The notes under the pieces were generated by a model. The model made no database searches, was not told where the DNA came from, and saw only the letters and a list, made by a program, of their open reading frames with translations. Positions 26,469 through 35,590 of a DNA stretch of 64,000 bases are shown piece after piece (the first letter of the stretch is position 1; each line of letters starts with the position of its first letter). Position numbers and translations under genes: made by a program. The stretch is from assembly GCA_043720395.1 (NCBI GenBank), contig JAYSSR010000084.1, positions 1 to 64,000 on the forward strand, given 5' to 3'. Origin of the DNA: JANOYY01 sp043720395 (GTDB lineage Bacteria; Actinomycetota; Acidimicrobiia; Acidimicrobiales; JANYDT01).

Positions 26469-26470
26469 GC

Positions 26471-28120
26471 CTATCGAGCATTGTCAAGGCCTCCCTCGCG
26501 CAGCTGCTGGCGTAGCCGGAATTTCTGCACCTTGCCCGACGGCGTGCGCGGGAACTCGGTCACCTCGTAGAGCGCCTCCGGCCATTTCTGCTTGGCGAGT
26601 CCGGCTGCCGCAAGATGCGTGCGGACGTCGTCGAGTGTTGGTGCCGAGAAACCCGTGTGGACGCGGAAGATGGCGGCGGCGCGTTCCCCGAGGCGTTCGT
26701 CGGGGGCAGCGACCACGCAGACCTCGGCGAGGTTGTCCATGTGGGCCAGGAGTTCCTCGACCTCCTGGGCGCTGATGTTCTCGCCGCCGCGGATGATGAC
26801 GTCGGAGATGCGGTCAGTAATGGTCAGGTAGCCGTCGTCGTCGAGCACGCCGATGTCACCGGTCAGGTACCAGCCGTCGTCGTTGATCATCTTTGCGGTG
26901 AGGTCTGCATCGGTGTAGCCGAGGAACAGGTCCGCGCCGCGAGTGAGGATTTGGCCGTCGTCGTCGAGTCGTAGCTCGACGCCAGGTAAGGCGTGACCGT
27001 CGGTCAGATTTCGCTTGGCGACTGGCTCATCGAGGAGTGACGCTGTGGCGGACGGATGTTCCGTGCTTCCGTAGGAGCGGTACACCTTGATGCCGAGATT
27101 CGTCGCCCGCTCGGTGACCGCGGCGGGAACGGCGGAACCACCGAGCCCTGCGTACGGCATCTGTGCCAGGTGAGCGTCGCTGAAATCCGGATGGTCGAGC
27201 AGGCTCGTGAGGAAGAACGTGGCTCCGCCGTTCATCGACAGGTTCTCGTCGAGCATGAGGCGCAGGACCGTCGCCGGGTCCCACACGTCGATCAGATTCA
27301 CCGGCGCGTCGGCTCGGAGGAGCGATGACAGAAACGACCCGAGCATCCCGATGAAATGGCCAACCGGCGCGACCGTGATTGTGGGTGGACCCTGCGAACT
27401 CAACAAGCCCAATTGCACGGCTTCGAAGCCGATCGTCTGGTGAGAGTGGATGACGCCCTTGGGGTCACGTGTGGTTCCCGAGGTGAAGGCGACGATGGCG
27501 GGGGAGTACGGGTCGGCGTCGAGTGGTCCGCTGATGGGGTCGCCCGTGAGCGTGTCGCTAAAGGGCGTCGCTCCCGGCGGTAGCTCCCCGGCTGGGCTCT
27601 CGCCGACCACGAGCCACGGAGCACCCGACTCGGTGAGCAAACTTTTGTAAGTGTCCAGATAGTCGGCCCGGCCGAATCGGTCTGCGGTGACCACCACGTC
27701 GGGTTGTACGGCCTGCACGATGTAGCCGAGCTCCTTCGAGCCGTAGAAGTGCACGACCGGCACGACCACCGCGCCCACGTACGCGGCACCCCAGAACGTC
27801 ATGGCTGCCTCGACCCAATTCGGGAGCTGGAACACGACAACGTCGCCGGGACCAACGCCTTGGGACACCAGCCATGTCGCGAACATACGGGCCTTGCGGT
27901 CTACTTCGGCCATCGTTCCGCGCCACGGGCGGACGGTCGAGTGCACGTTGAAGGCGACCGGTCCCTTGACCGAGAGGCCCTTCGCGACCATCTGGCCGAT
28001 CGTGGTGTCGGTCCAGTACCCGGCGGCCTTGTAGCTGTCGACCAGCTCCGCCGGTACGGTTCGGAGTGGCCACTGCCTCGCGGCCTTGCCATGTCGGGCG
28101 GGTGCAGGATCGGTCGGCAT
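26471..28120 (-). CDS. acyl-CoA synthetase (AMP-forming)
   Basis: A 549-residue ANL-family ligase with FTSGTTRDPKGV, YGSTEH, TGDIG, DRISDVIIRGGENISAQE and the C-terminal PRTPSGKVQKFRLR. The motif order and length are complete. The ATG at 28120 is preceded by GAAGGA; frames further upstream lack coding character. It resembles cyclohexanecarboxylate- or medium-chain-type ligases (substrate inferred only from family look). Divergent from the DUF35/thiolase operon, with operator site 14 between. Confidence 0.9.
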   Translation of the reverse strand: MPTDPAPARHGKAARQWPLRTVPAELVDSYKAAGYWTDTTIGQMVAKGLSVKGPVAFNVHSTVRPWRGTMAEVDRKARMFATWLVSQGVGPGDVVVFQLPNWVEAAMTFWGAAYVGAVVVPVVHFYGSKELGYIVQAVQPDVVVTADRFGRADYLDTYKSLLTESGAPWLVVGESPAGELPPGATPFSDTLTGDPISGPLDADPYSPAIVAFTSGTTRDPKGVIHSHQTIGFEAVQLGLLSSQGPPTITVAPVGHFIGMLGSFLSSLLRADAPVNLIDVWDPATVLRLMLDENLSMNGGATFFLTSLLDHPDFSDAHLAQMPYAGLGGSAVPAAVTERATNLGIKVYRSYGSTEHPSATASLLDEPVAKRNLTDGHALPGVELRLDDDGQILTRGADLFLGYTDADLTAKMINDDGWYLTGDIGVLDDDGYLTITDRISDVIIRGGENISAQEVEELLAHMDNLAEVCVVAAPDERLGERAAAIFRVHTGFSAPTLDDVRTHLAAAGLAKQKWPEALYEVTEFPRTPSGKVQKFRLRQQLREGGLDNAR

Positions 28121-28213
28121 GTCCTTCGTCAACTCCTTGATGAGCAGACGCCGGACACCACGGCCCCCAGGTGAACCATGGCCGTCCGGGCGTCCGCACA
28201 AGTACACACCGTT

Positions 28214-28229
28214 TTGACATCGACGTCGA
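28214..28229. promoter_or_regulatory. operator candidate, site 14
   Basis: TTGACATCGACGTCGA, between the acyl-CoA ligase (start 28120) and the DUF35 gene (start 28338). It is about 80 bases from a -10-like TACCGT (28309-28314) of the plus gene, so it probably serves the minus gene. Confidence 0.62.
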
Positions 28230-28337
28230 ATCAGGCAATTGTGGGTCCCGCAAATCATCGCTGTGGCAGCGTCCTCGTGCCCGCGTCTCGACGCTGAGAC
28301 AGCCTTGGTACCGTAAGCCCGCAATGGAGGGATTCGT

Positions 28338-28784
28338 ATGACGACCGCAACCCAGCTGCCTTTCGCCCCGAACGTGTTCGAGTGGCCGTCGGCGTCCCCT
28401 CGGCTGTTGGGGGGATGCTGCTCCTCGTGTTCGGCGGTTACGTTTCCGCAGCAGTCGTCGTGTGCCCGTTGCGGGTCGACGTCGGTGGAGTCGCATCCGC
28501 TCGCTCGTCGGGGGACGTTGTGGACGTTCACGACGCAGGACTTCCTGCCGAAGGAGCCGTACGCCAGTGGTGAGACGCAGGAGACGTTTCGGCCGTACGG
28601 CGTCGGCATGGTCCAGCTCGGTGACGAGGTGAAGGTCGAGGCGCGTCTGACCGAGAACGATCCGGCGAAGCTTCGGATCGGGATGGACGTCGAGCTGGTG
28701 ATCGTGCCCTTCCGGAGCGAGCCCGACGGTACCGAGATCATGACCTACGCATTCGCGCCGATCACCTCCGAAGGGAACAGCTGA
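28338..28784 (+). CDS. Zn-ribbon/OB-fold DUF35 protein
   Basis: A 148-residue protein. Two CxxC pairs (GGCCSSCSAV and SCARCGS) make the rubredoxin-like zinc ribbon, followed by an OB-fold (LWTFTTQDF, VKVEARLTENDP). DUF35 proteins are the obligate partners of thiolase-fold enzymes such as the Ltp2 aldolase/ChsH2 pair. The gene is immediately upstream of the thiolase (one base between stop and ATG). GGAGG precedes the ATG. Confidence 0.9.
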   Translation: MTTATQLPFAPNVFEWPSASPRLLGGCCSSCSAVTFPQQSSCARCGSTSVESHPLARRGTLWTFTTQDFLPKEPYASGETQETFRPYGVGMVQLGDEVKVEARLTENDPAKLRIGMDVELVIVPFRSEPDGTEIMTYAFAPITSEGNS

Positions 28785-28785
28785 C

Positions 28786-29931
28786 ATGTCCGACGTCGCA
28801 ATCATCGGGGTGGGCCTGCACCCGTTCGGCCGGTTCGGCCCGAAGTCGGCCATCGACATGGGGGCCGACGCCATACGCGCCGCCCTGGCCGACGCCGGAG
28901 CGCAGTGGACGGACATCCAGTTCGCGTTCGGTGGCAGTTACGAGGTGGACAACCCCGACGCAGTGACCGGCCGACTCGGCCTGACCGGCATCCCGTTCAT
29001 GGACGTCTACAACGGCTGCGCGACCGCCGCGACCGCGCTCCAGCTCACAGCCGATTCGATCCGCTCCGGCAAGTACGACATCGGTGTGGCGGTCGGCATG
29101 GACAAGCACGCGGCCGGCGCGTTCACCGCGGACCCGGTCGACTACGGCGCGACGTCGTGGTACGGCGAGCAGGGCTTCTTTCTCACGACGAAGTTCTTCG
29201 CGATGAAGATCAATCGGTACATGCATGACTACGGGATTTCGCACGAGACCCTGGCCAAGGTCGCGGCCAAGAACTATCGCAATGGTGTGTTGAACCCGAA
29301 CGCGTTCCGTCGTAAGGCGATGAGTGAGGAGGCGATTCTTGCGGGGCGGATGCTCAATTACCCCCTCTCGCAGTACATGTTCTGCGCGCCGAACGAGGGT
29401 GCAGCGGCCGTCGTGTTGTGCAACGCTGACATCGCGCATCGGTATACGTCGAAGCCGATTTATCTTCGCGCTTCGACGCTGCGGACCCGTCGTTTCGGTG
29501 CGTTCGAGGTTCACGCGTCGTGGGCTGCGGTCGAGCAGGACGCCGCTCCGACGGTGTATGCGTCGAAGGCCGCGTACGAGCTGGCGGGCATTGGGCCGGG
29601 TGATGTCGATGTGATCCAGTTGCAGGACACCGATTCGGGTGCCGAAGTGATCCACATGGCCGAGAACGGTTTCTGTGCTGATGGCGATCAGGAGCGGCTG
29701 GTTGCCGATGGAGCGACCGAGATCGACGGCCCGATGCCGGTCAACACCGACGGTGGCTTGATCGCGAACGGCGAGCCGATCGGGGCGTCCGGGCTTCGAC
29801 AGGTCCACGAGCTGGTGTTGCAGCTCCGTGGTACGGCCGGTGACCGCCAGGTTCCGGGTTCGCCGAAGGTCGGGTATGCCCAGCTTTATGGCGCGCCGGG
29901 CACGGCTGGCGTGTCGATCCTGAGCACGTGA
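28786..29931 (+). CDS. thiolase-fold (lipid-transfer-protein-like) enzyme
   Basis: A 381-residue thiolase-superfamily protein with the nucleophile-position cysteine in YNGCATAA. Two other catalytic positions differ from degradative thiolases: HDAF is LQDTDSG and the GHP motif is NGEPIGASG, so both catalytic histidines appear replaced. With its DUF35 partner it may catalyse a retro-aldol or other CoA-ester cleavage rather than ordinary thiolysis; that is inference. It is followed by a crotonase/ACAD operon under its own operator. Confidence 0.86.
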   Translation: MSDVAIIGVGLHPFGRFGPKSAIDMGADAIRAALADAGAQWTDIQFAFGGSYEVDNPDAVTGRLGLTGIPFMDVYNGCATAATALQLTADSIRSGKYDIGVAVGMDKHAAGAFTADPVDYGATSWYGEQGFFLTTKFFAMKINRYMHDYGISHETLAKVAAKNYRNGVLNPNAFRRKAMSEEAILAGRMLNYPLSQYMFCAPNEGAAAVVLCNADIAHRYTSKPIYLRASTLRTRRFGAFEVHASWAAVEQDAAPTVYASKAAYELAGIGPGDVDVIQLQDTDSGAEVIHMAENGFCADGDQERLVADGATEIDGPMPVNTDGGLIANGEPIGASGLRQVHELVLQLRGTAGDRQVPGSPKVGYAQLYGAPGTAGVSILST

Positions 29932-29941
29932 TACTTGCGAC

Positions 29942-29970
29942 TTGATTTCGACGTCGATTTTGGTTACGGT
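29942..29970 (+). promoter_or_regulatory. operator candidate, site 15, with -10 box
   Basis: TTGATTTCGACGTCGA at 29942-29957 and -10-like TACGGT at 29965-29970. About 80 bases of leader precede the crotonase ATG. Confidence 0.67.
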
Positions 29971-30050
29971 CGGCGGCTGACAGGTCGTCCGAGCAGCGTC
30001 CCTAGATTTGGGTCCAGCGTGACCGACGCGCGACATCGAGAGGTATTGCT

Positions 30051-30890
30051 ATGAGTGACGATCTGGTGCTGTACGAGGTAGTGGACGAGCGGATCGCGAC
30101 GATCACGCTGAATCGTCCGGAGAAGGCGAACGCACAGTCGCCGGAGATGTTGGATCTGATCGACGCGTGCTTTATGCGTGCGGCGGCGGACCGCGCCGTT
30201 CGGGTGATCGTGCTGCTGGCCAATGGCAAGCACTTCTCGTCTGGTCATGACATTTCCGGTTCGAGTGAGAGGGCGGCCTCAGCTACCGCTGAGCCTGCGG
30301 AAGCCGCGATTGACCTGAAGGTGGATGGGCTCGCGGGGATCTATCAGTGGGAGCAGAAGCGCTACATCGGATACTCGCGCAAGTGGCGTGACATTCCGAA
30401 GCCGACGATCGCGGCAGTGCAGGGACAGTGCATTGCCGGCGGCCTTCTGTTGTGCTGGCCGTGCGATCTGATTGTTGCTGCGGAGAACGCGAAGTTCTCG
30501 GACCCGGTGGTTCGCATGGGCATTGGTGGCGTTGAATACCACGCGCATACATGGGAGCTCGGCCCACGCAAGGCCAAGGAGTGGCTGTTCACGGCGTCGA
30601 CGTTCACCGCGCAAGAAGCCGAGCGCCTCGGCATGGTGAACCGGGTCGTGCCGCTCGACGACCTGCGCACCCACGTCATGGACCTTGCCCGCGACATCGC
30701 GCAGATGCACCCCTTCGCGCTCGCGCAGGCTAAGCGCGTCGTCAACCAGACGATGGACGTCCAAGGCTTCTATGCCGCCCTCCAATCGTCGTTCGATATC
30801 CACTCGACCGGTCACGGCCACGCGCTTTCGGTCAGCGGGTATCCGATCCTGGTGGACCTCGACCAGATGAAGAAGACCAACAAGAGCTGA
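30051..30890 (+). CDS. enoyl-CoA hydratase (crotonase) family
   Basis: A 279-residue crotonase. Oxyanion segments GKHFSSGHDISG and VQGQCIAGGLLLCW; active-site region FSDPVVRMGIGGVEY ends in a glutamate, compatible with hydratase action. It has an insertion around residues 75-100 (LAGIYQWEQKRYIGYSRKW) found in EchA-type proteins that accept bulky substrates. GAGAGG precedes the ATG. First gene of an operon with two acyl-CoA dehydrogenases, the stop of this gene abutting the next start. Confidence 0.9.
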   Translation: MSDDLVLYEVVDERIATITLNRPEKANAQSPEMLDLIDACFMRAAADRAVRVIVLLANGKHFSSGHDISGSSERAASATAEPAEAAIDLKVDGLAGIYQWEQKRYIGYSRKWRDIPKPTIAAVQGQCIAGGLLLCWPCDLIVAAENAKFSDPVVRMGIGGVEYHAHTWELGPRKAKEWLFTASTFTAQEAERLGMVNRVVPLDDLRTHVMDLARDIAQMHPFALAQAKRVVNQTMDVQGFYAALQSSFDIHSTGHGHALSVSGYPILVDLDQMKKTNKS

Positions 30891-32036
30891 TTGACCGGAC
30901 CACTCGTGCGACCACTTCTCAGCGACGATCAGGAGTTCTTCCGGGCGACAACGGCGCGCTTTCTCACGGAGTTCGCCTCGCCGGCCGAGCTGCGCAGATT
31001 GCGCGACGATCCGGTCGGGTTCGAGTCCGACTATTGGCGTCGGGGAGTGGAGCTTGGCTGGACTTCGCTGCTGATCTCCGAGGCGCACGGCGGCGGCAGC
31101 ATCAGTGGTTCCGGGCTTGTGGATCTGACGTTGGTAGCGCACGAATTTGGGGCACACGCCGCTCCCGGCCCGCTGCTGCCGACCAACCTCGTAGCCGCGG
31201 CTCTAAGCGACGCGGGGTCGCATCCCGACGTGCTCGCCGGACTCCTGTCGGGCACGTCGAGCGCGACGTGGTGCGGGTCTGAGGTCGTACTGGGGGAGCG
31301 GTCCGGTGGCGTGACCCTGCGCATCGACGGTGGCGACATCGTGCTCGATGGCGTGACGCGCCCGGTCGAGTCGGCGTCCACGGCGGAGCATCTGCTGGTG
31401 ACGGCGCGTTCCGCTTCGGGGTCGACCCAGGTGCTCGTTCCTGCCGCGACACCCGGGATTTCGATCACCCCGATGAACACCGTTGATCTGACCCGTCGCT
31501 TCGCCATTGTGAGCTTCGACGGTGTGCGGTTGCCCGTCGGTGCTGTGGTCGGCGAGCTCGGCGGAGCGGCGCTGGCTGTGGAGCGTCAGCTGCAGGTTGC
31601 GCTCGTGCTGTGCGCCGCCGAGTCGGTCGGAGCGATGCAGCGAGGCTTCGACATCACCCTGGAGTGGGTGCTCGACCGCTACTCGTTCGGCCGGCCGCTC
31701 GGCTCGTATCAGGCAATCAAGCATCGGCTCGCCGACATGAAGGCGTGGTTGGAGGCGAGCCATGCGATCGCCGACGCGGCAGCGATTGCTGTCTCCAACG
31801 GCGATCCCGGTGCCGAAGAGACCGCAAGGGCCGCGAAGGCCTACATCGGCGTCTACGGGTCCGAGCTGCTCCACGAGTGCGTGCAGTTCCATGGCGGGTT
31901 GGGCGTCACGTTCGAGCACGACGTCCACCTCTTCTTGCGGCGTCATACCCTCGACCGGACGCTGTTCGGAACACCGTCCCACCACCGCCGTGCGATCACC
32001 GACGTCATGTCGAAGCGAGAGGAGTCTGCGGCATGA
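30891..32036 (+). CDS. acyl-CoA dehydrogenase (pair partner 1)
   Basis: A 381-residue ACAD beginning at TTG directly after the crotonase stop; GTG at 30906 is an alternative. N-terminal DDQEFFRATTARFLTEF, FGRPLGSYQAIKHRLADMK and C-terminal FHGGLGVTFEHDVHLFLRR are standard. No typical FAD/substrate-base segment such as SEPDAGSD is present, as expected for the partner subunit of a heteromeric ACAD. Its TGA overlaps the ATG of the second ACAD (ATGA). Confidence 0.88.
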   Translation: MTGPLVRPLLSDDQEFFRATTARFLTEFASPAELRRLRDDPVGFESDYWRRGVELGWTSLLISEAHGGGSISGSGLVDLTLVAHEFGAHAAPGPLLPTNLVAAALSDAGSHPDVLAGLLSGTSSATWCGSEVVLGERSGGVTLRIDGGDIVLDGVTRPVESASTAEHLLVTARSASGSTQVLVPAATPGISITPMNTVDLTRRFAIVSFDGVRLPVGAVVGELGGAALAVERQLQVALVLCAAESVGAMQRGFDITLEWVLDRYSFGRPLGSYQAIKHRLADMKAWLEASHAIADAAAIAVSNGDPGAEETARAAKAYIGVYGSELLHECVQFHGGLGVTFEHDVHLFLRRHTLDRTLFGTPSHHRRAITDVMSKREESAA

Positions 32037-33295
32037 GCGACGATACGACGTTGGACCTCGAGTCGTTTCGGGACCGCGCCCGAACGTGGGTACGGACCAA
32101 CCTCGAGACCGCCGGGCCGAAGGTTCAGACGCTGCGAAACGAGTTCACCGACGAGGAAGAACTCGCCGGCGTTGCCCGTGACCGCGAGGTCCAGCGAATG
32201 CTCTTTGAGAATGGTTTCGCAGGCATCTGCGTGCCGCGTGCTTACGGCGGCCAAGGTTTGACGGCCGCTCACCAACGGATCTTCAACGAGGAGATCACCG
32301 GATACGAGTATCCGATGCGGATACAAGCGCCGACGTTCTCGCCACTCCTCAATGTTTTGCTCGAGTTCGGCAGCGAAGAGCAGAAGCTCCGGCACGTCCC
32401 GGCGATGCTGCGGGGTGACGCGATCTGGATGCAGTTCCTCTCCGAGCCGAGCGGGGGCTCCGATGTCGCCGGTGCTCTCACCACCGCGGTCCGAGACGGT
32501 GACGAATGGATCTTGAACGGTTCAAAGATCTGGACGACCGGCGCGTGGTGGTCGGACTGGGCGATGTGTCTGGCCCGAACGAACTGGGACGTACCGAAGC
32601 ACCGCGGACTGAGCGTCTTCATGCTGCCACTGCGCCAGCCGGGGATTGAGGTGCACCGCATCGAGATGCTCAACGGCAACCGCGAGTTCTGCCAGGAGTT
32701 CCTCACCGATGTCCGCGTCCCGGACGCTGATCGAGTCGGCGACGTAGACCAAGGCTGGACGGTCGGAACGAGGTGGATGGTCCATGAGCGGATGCTGTAC
32801 AACTCGCCGTTCATCACGATCCCGAATGTGCGCGGCCCAGCGTTGGCGGGAGTGTCGCCGCTGTTGGCTCTTGCTCGCGATGCCGGTCGGCTCGATGATC
32901 CGACAGCTCGTGAACTGATCGGTGAGTCCAGGGAACTTGGGCTGGTTCGAGACGCTCTCCACGCCCGGATCGCCGAAGGGATGCGAACCCGCGTCATGTC
33001 CGATCAGGTGTCGGCCATCGGAAAGCTCTTCGGGGCGATCGCTGGTACGCGGACCGCGACGATCGCGTTCGAGCTGGGCGACGCGTTCGGCGGGACCTGG
33101 GCAGACGACGACGGTGCTGTCGTCAATTGCGGACCCGACTTCTTGATGCGCCAGACCGCCGGCATCGGGGGTGGCACGACGGAGATGGCCCGCAACGTCG
33201 TCAGCGAGCGCGTTCTCGGCCTCCCGCGAGAACCGAGCCTTGACCGCGATGTCGCGTTCCGCGACGTCCCCCGCAGCCGTTCGTCGCACAGCTGA
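32033..33295 (+). CDS. acyl-CoA dehydrogenase (pair partner 2)
   Basis: A 420-residue ACAD with the FAD/substrate segment MQFLSEPSGGSDVAGA, LNGSKIWTTGAWW and C-terminal GIGGGTTEMARNVVSERVLG. It carries the motifs its upstream partner lacks, so the two likely form an alpha2-beta2 enzyme as in cholesterol side-chain and ring ACADs. It overlaps its partner by four bases and ends 12 bp from a convergent amidohydrolase. Confidence 0.9.
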   Translation: MSDDTTLDLESFRDRARTWVRTNLETAGPKVQTLRNEFTDEEELAGVARDREVQRMLFENGFAGICVPRAYGGQGLTAAHQRIFNEEITGYEYPMRIQAPTFSPLLNVLLEFGSEEQKLRHVPAMLRGDAIWMQFLSEPSGGSDVAGALTTAVRDGDEWILNGSKIWTTGAWWSDWAMCLARTNWDVPKHRGLSVFMLPLRQPGIEVHRIEMLNGNREFCQEFLTDVRVPDADRVGDVDQGWTVGTRWMVHERMLYNSPFITIPNVRGPALAGVSPLLALARDAGRLDDPTARELIGESRELGLVRDALHARIAEGMRTRVMSDQVSAIGKLFGAIAGTRTATIAFELGDAFGGTWADDDGAVVNCGPDFLMRQTAGIGGGTTEMARNVVSERVLGLPREPSLDRDVAFRDVPRSRSSHS

Positions 33296-33306
33296 CTGCC
33301 ATGTGG

Positions 33307-34314
33307 TCAGAGGCGGTACACGCCAGTCGCCGTGCCTGAGAACAACATCGAACGCTCCTCGGTCGAGTAGCCGAGGGTGAGCAGCTTGAACGTATTCCAG
33401 AGGCTGTCGTAGCTGAAGCTCTGCTTGTCGATCGGAAAGTTGCTCTCGAACATGCAACGGTCCGGGCCGAAAGCATCAATGGCAGTTTCGACGTACGGCC
33501 GCCAGAGCTCGGCCAGTGTGGTTGAGTTCGGTTGCCTTGCGTCCTCCTGGGACCCGAAGCCATAGATGGGCATTCCGACGCCGCCCAACTTGAGCACCAC
33601 GTTCGGGCGTCTGGCAACCTCGCGCAAATTTCGTCTCCAGTCGTCGAAGATCATGGCGCGTGAAGCAGGGGTGGATTCGTTCGGCACCGGTCCGCCGAAG
33701 TGATTGACGATGAAGGTCAAGTCGGGCAGGGCATCCAGCGTCTCGGCGAGTTCGAGCAGTTGAGGGTGGTAGAGCCACACGTCGTAGGTCAGGTCTCGAC
33801 GAGCGACCTCGCGGAGCCCCGCGCGATACTGATCGTCCAGCAACATATGTGGCACGGTGGCTCGGCCGGCGTGCGAGATGGTGCTGTGTATGTCGTGCCA
33901 CACGACGTTAAAGCGCACGCCGCGGAACCGTCCTTGCCCGGCCTCGATATGTCCGTCGAGCGTTCGTGCCGCCTCGGCTGGCCGCATGAGGTCTGCCCAA
34001 CCGACGATCCCGGCCGCGACCCGGGTGCTGGCCGGGCCAACGCTCCCTACAGGTGTGGCCCGAACGACGAACTGCGTCTCACCCACCGGCCGCAGAGCGG
34101 GGTCCGGGTCCGAACTGAACGAGGTCATGCACTCCACGAAGACCGTCGCCGAAATGTTGTGGCCCCGTGCAAGGTCAGCGTCCATCGCCGACAGGTCATA
34201 AGGGATCCAATAGCCCGGCGGCCAGAGATGGTGGTGGGCGTCAACGATCGGGAGATCCGGCTCAAGAACTTTTTCTCGTAGCCCGTCGTCCCGATCGACT
34301 TCGTCGAGCTTCAC
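33307..34314 (-). CDS. amidohydrolase-2 family lactonase-like protein
   Basis: A 335-residue protein with a complete N-terminal metal motif IVDAHHHLW and C-terminal FESNFPIDK, the pattern of 2-pyrone-4,6-dicarboxylate lactonase-like and L-rhamnono-lactonase-like amidohydrolases. FIVNHFGGP supplies another conserved histidine. It likely opens a lactone. Last gene of the minus-strand operon that starts at 38982; the gap to the P450 upstream is 40 bp. Confidence 0.88.
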   Translation of the reverse strand: MKLDEVDRDDGLREKVLEPDLPIVDAHHHLWPPGYWIPYDLSAMDADLARGHNISATVFVECMTSFSSDPDPALRPVGETQFVVRATPVGSVGPASTRVAAGIVGWADLMRPAEAARTLDGHIEAGQGRFRGVRFNVVWHDIHSTISHAGRATVPHMLLDDQYRAGLREVARRDLTYDVWLYHPQLLELAETLDALPDLTFIVNHFGGPVPNESTPASRAMIFDDWRRNLREVARRPNVVLKLGGVGMPIYGFGSQEDARQPNSTTLAELWRPYVETAIDAFGPDRCMFESNFPIDKQSFSYDSLWNTFKLLTLGYSTEERSMLFSGTATGVYRL

Positions 34315-34354
34315 CTACACCCCGTGGATTTCACGCGCGTTGTTGCCCTGGTGC

Positions 34355-35590
34355 TCAGACTCGGATGGGGAGCGTCGAGAAGCCGCGCACGGTCGAGGTC
34401 TGGACCATCCTCGTTCGGTCCCGGTCGACTTCCCATTTCGGGTACCGCTGAAGCATTTCACGGAGCGCGATCTGGCCCTCCATCCGAGCCAACGCGGCCC
34501 CGACGCAGAAGTGGGCCCCGTTGCCGAAAGACAGGTGGCGGTCGATCGTCCGGGTAACGTCGAAACAGTCGGCATCAGGAAAGTGGCGCTCGTCGCGATT
34601 GGCGGATCCGTTCAGCAACAGCACTTTGGAGCCTGCTGGAATCACCTGGCCGTGGAACTCGATGTCGGCGGTTGTCCACCGACCGTTGACCGGTGAGGGT
34701 GCCTCGAATCGGAGACATTCCTCGATGGCATTGGGAATGAGAGACGGGTCTGTCACAAGCTTGGCCCGCTGATCCGGGTACTCGTCGAGCAACGACCCGA
34801 CCCAGCCGAGGAGTCGAGCCACGGTCTCCGTGCCCGCCGCAGCCAACAGCAGGACGAAGGAATAGATCTCCGCGTCGTTCAGCTTCCGAAGCGTGCCACC
34901 CTCGTCGAGATCGGACAGGGCCAATACCGAAATCAGGTCGTCCTTGGACTCCAGGCGACGTTCAGCGATGAGGGGCGGCAGTAGTTCGAACAGCGCGCCC
35001 ATACCGAGCCCGCCACTCGAGTCGATCAGACCCGGCGTCGGAGCGCTTGCCGCCGGCGCCTCGCCGTGAGAGATGCTCAGGCTGGCGTCGACGCCTCGTC
35101 GCCACTCGTCCTCGAAGCCATCAGGGAACCCCAACAGAGAAAGGATGACCGTTGGAGGAAGAATGCCGCCGTAGTCCTCAATGAAGTCGAACTCAGTTCG
35201 ACCCGCGGTGGCATCGAGCAGGGAGCGGCAGAGCTGTGTCATCACCGCTTCGAGCGAGGCCATCCGTTTGGGAGTGAACGCCCTGGCGACGACCTTGCGG
35301 TGCCAGCTGTGTTCGGGAGGATCCATGTAGATCATCATCGTCTCGGACATCGGAGACACCTCGGGTCCCATCAGATCGAGCGATGTGCTGTGGGTCGAGC
35401 TGAACGTCTGGGTGTCGAGGACGGCACGAAGTACGTCGTCGTACCTACTCAGCGCGAAGAACTCGTACTTGTCGTTCCAATAGACCGGTGTCTCATCGCG
35501 CATTCGCTTCCAAATCGACTGCGCTCTGATATCCACATCGATATCGAACGGATCGTAATAGATCCCATTGGTAGTTTCACCGGTGGTCAT
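34355..35590 (-). CDS. cytochrome P450
   Basis: A 411-residue soluble bacterial P450. I-helix LLAAAGTETVARL, EECLRFEAP (ExxR), and the heme loop FGNGAHFCVGAALARME with the axial cysteine near residue 362. It would hydroxylate a hydrophobic intermediate with ferredoxin supplied from elsewhere. ATG at 35590 is chosen over 35599 because AAGGA lies eight bases before it. It overlaps the end of the upstream amidohydrolase by 14 bases, showing tight operon packing. Confidence 0.93.
   Translation of the reverse strand: MTTGETTNGIYYDPFDIDVDIRAQSIWKRMRDETPVYWNDKYEFFALSRYDDVLRAVLDTQTFSSTHSTSLDLMGPEVSPMSETMMIYMDPPEHSWHRKVVARAFTPKRMASLEAVMTQLCRSLLDATAGRTEFDFIEDYGGILPPTVILSLLGFPDGFEDEWRRGVDASLSISHGEAPAASAPTPGLIDSSGGLGMGALFELLPPLIAERRLESKDDLISVLALSDLDEGGTLRKLNDAEIYSFVLLLAAAGTETVARLLGWVGSLLDEYPDQRAKLVTDPSLIPNAIEECLRFEAPSPVNGRWTTADIEFHGQVIPAGSKVLLLNGSANRDERHFPDADCFDVTRTIDRHLSFGNGAHFCVGAALARMEGQIALREMLQRYPKWEVDRDRTRMVQTSTVRGFSTLPIRV

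Noticed and set aside
35532..35547. Operator-like TCCACATCGATATCGA
   Set aside because: It lies inside the P450 coding region (codons for FDIDVDI) and has a mismatch in the left half; not counted among the sixteen sites.
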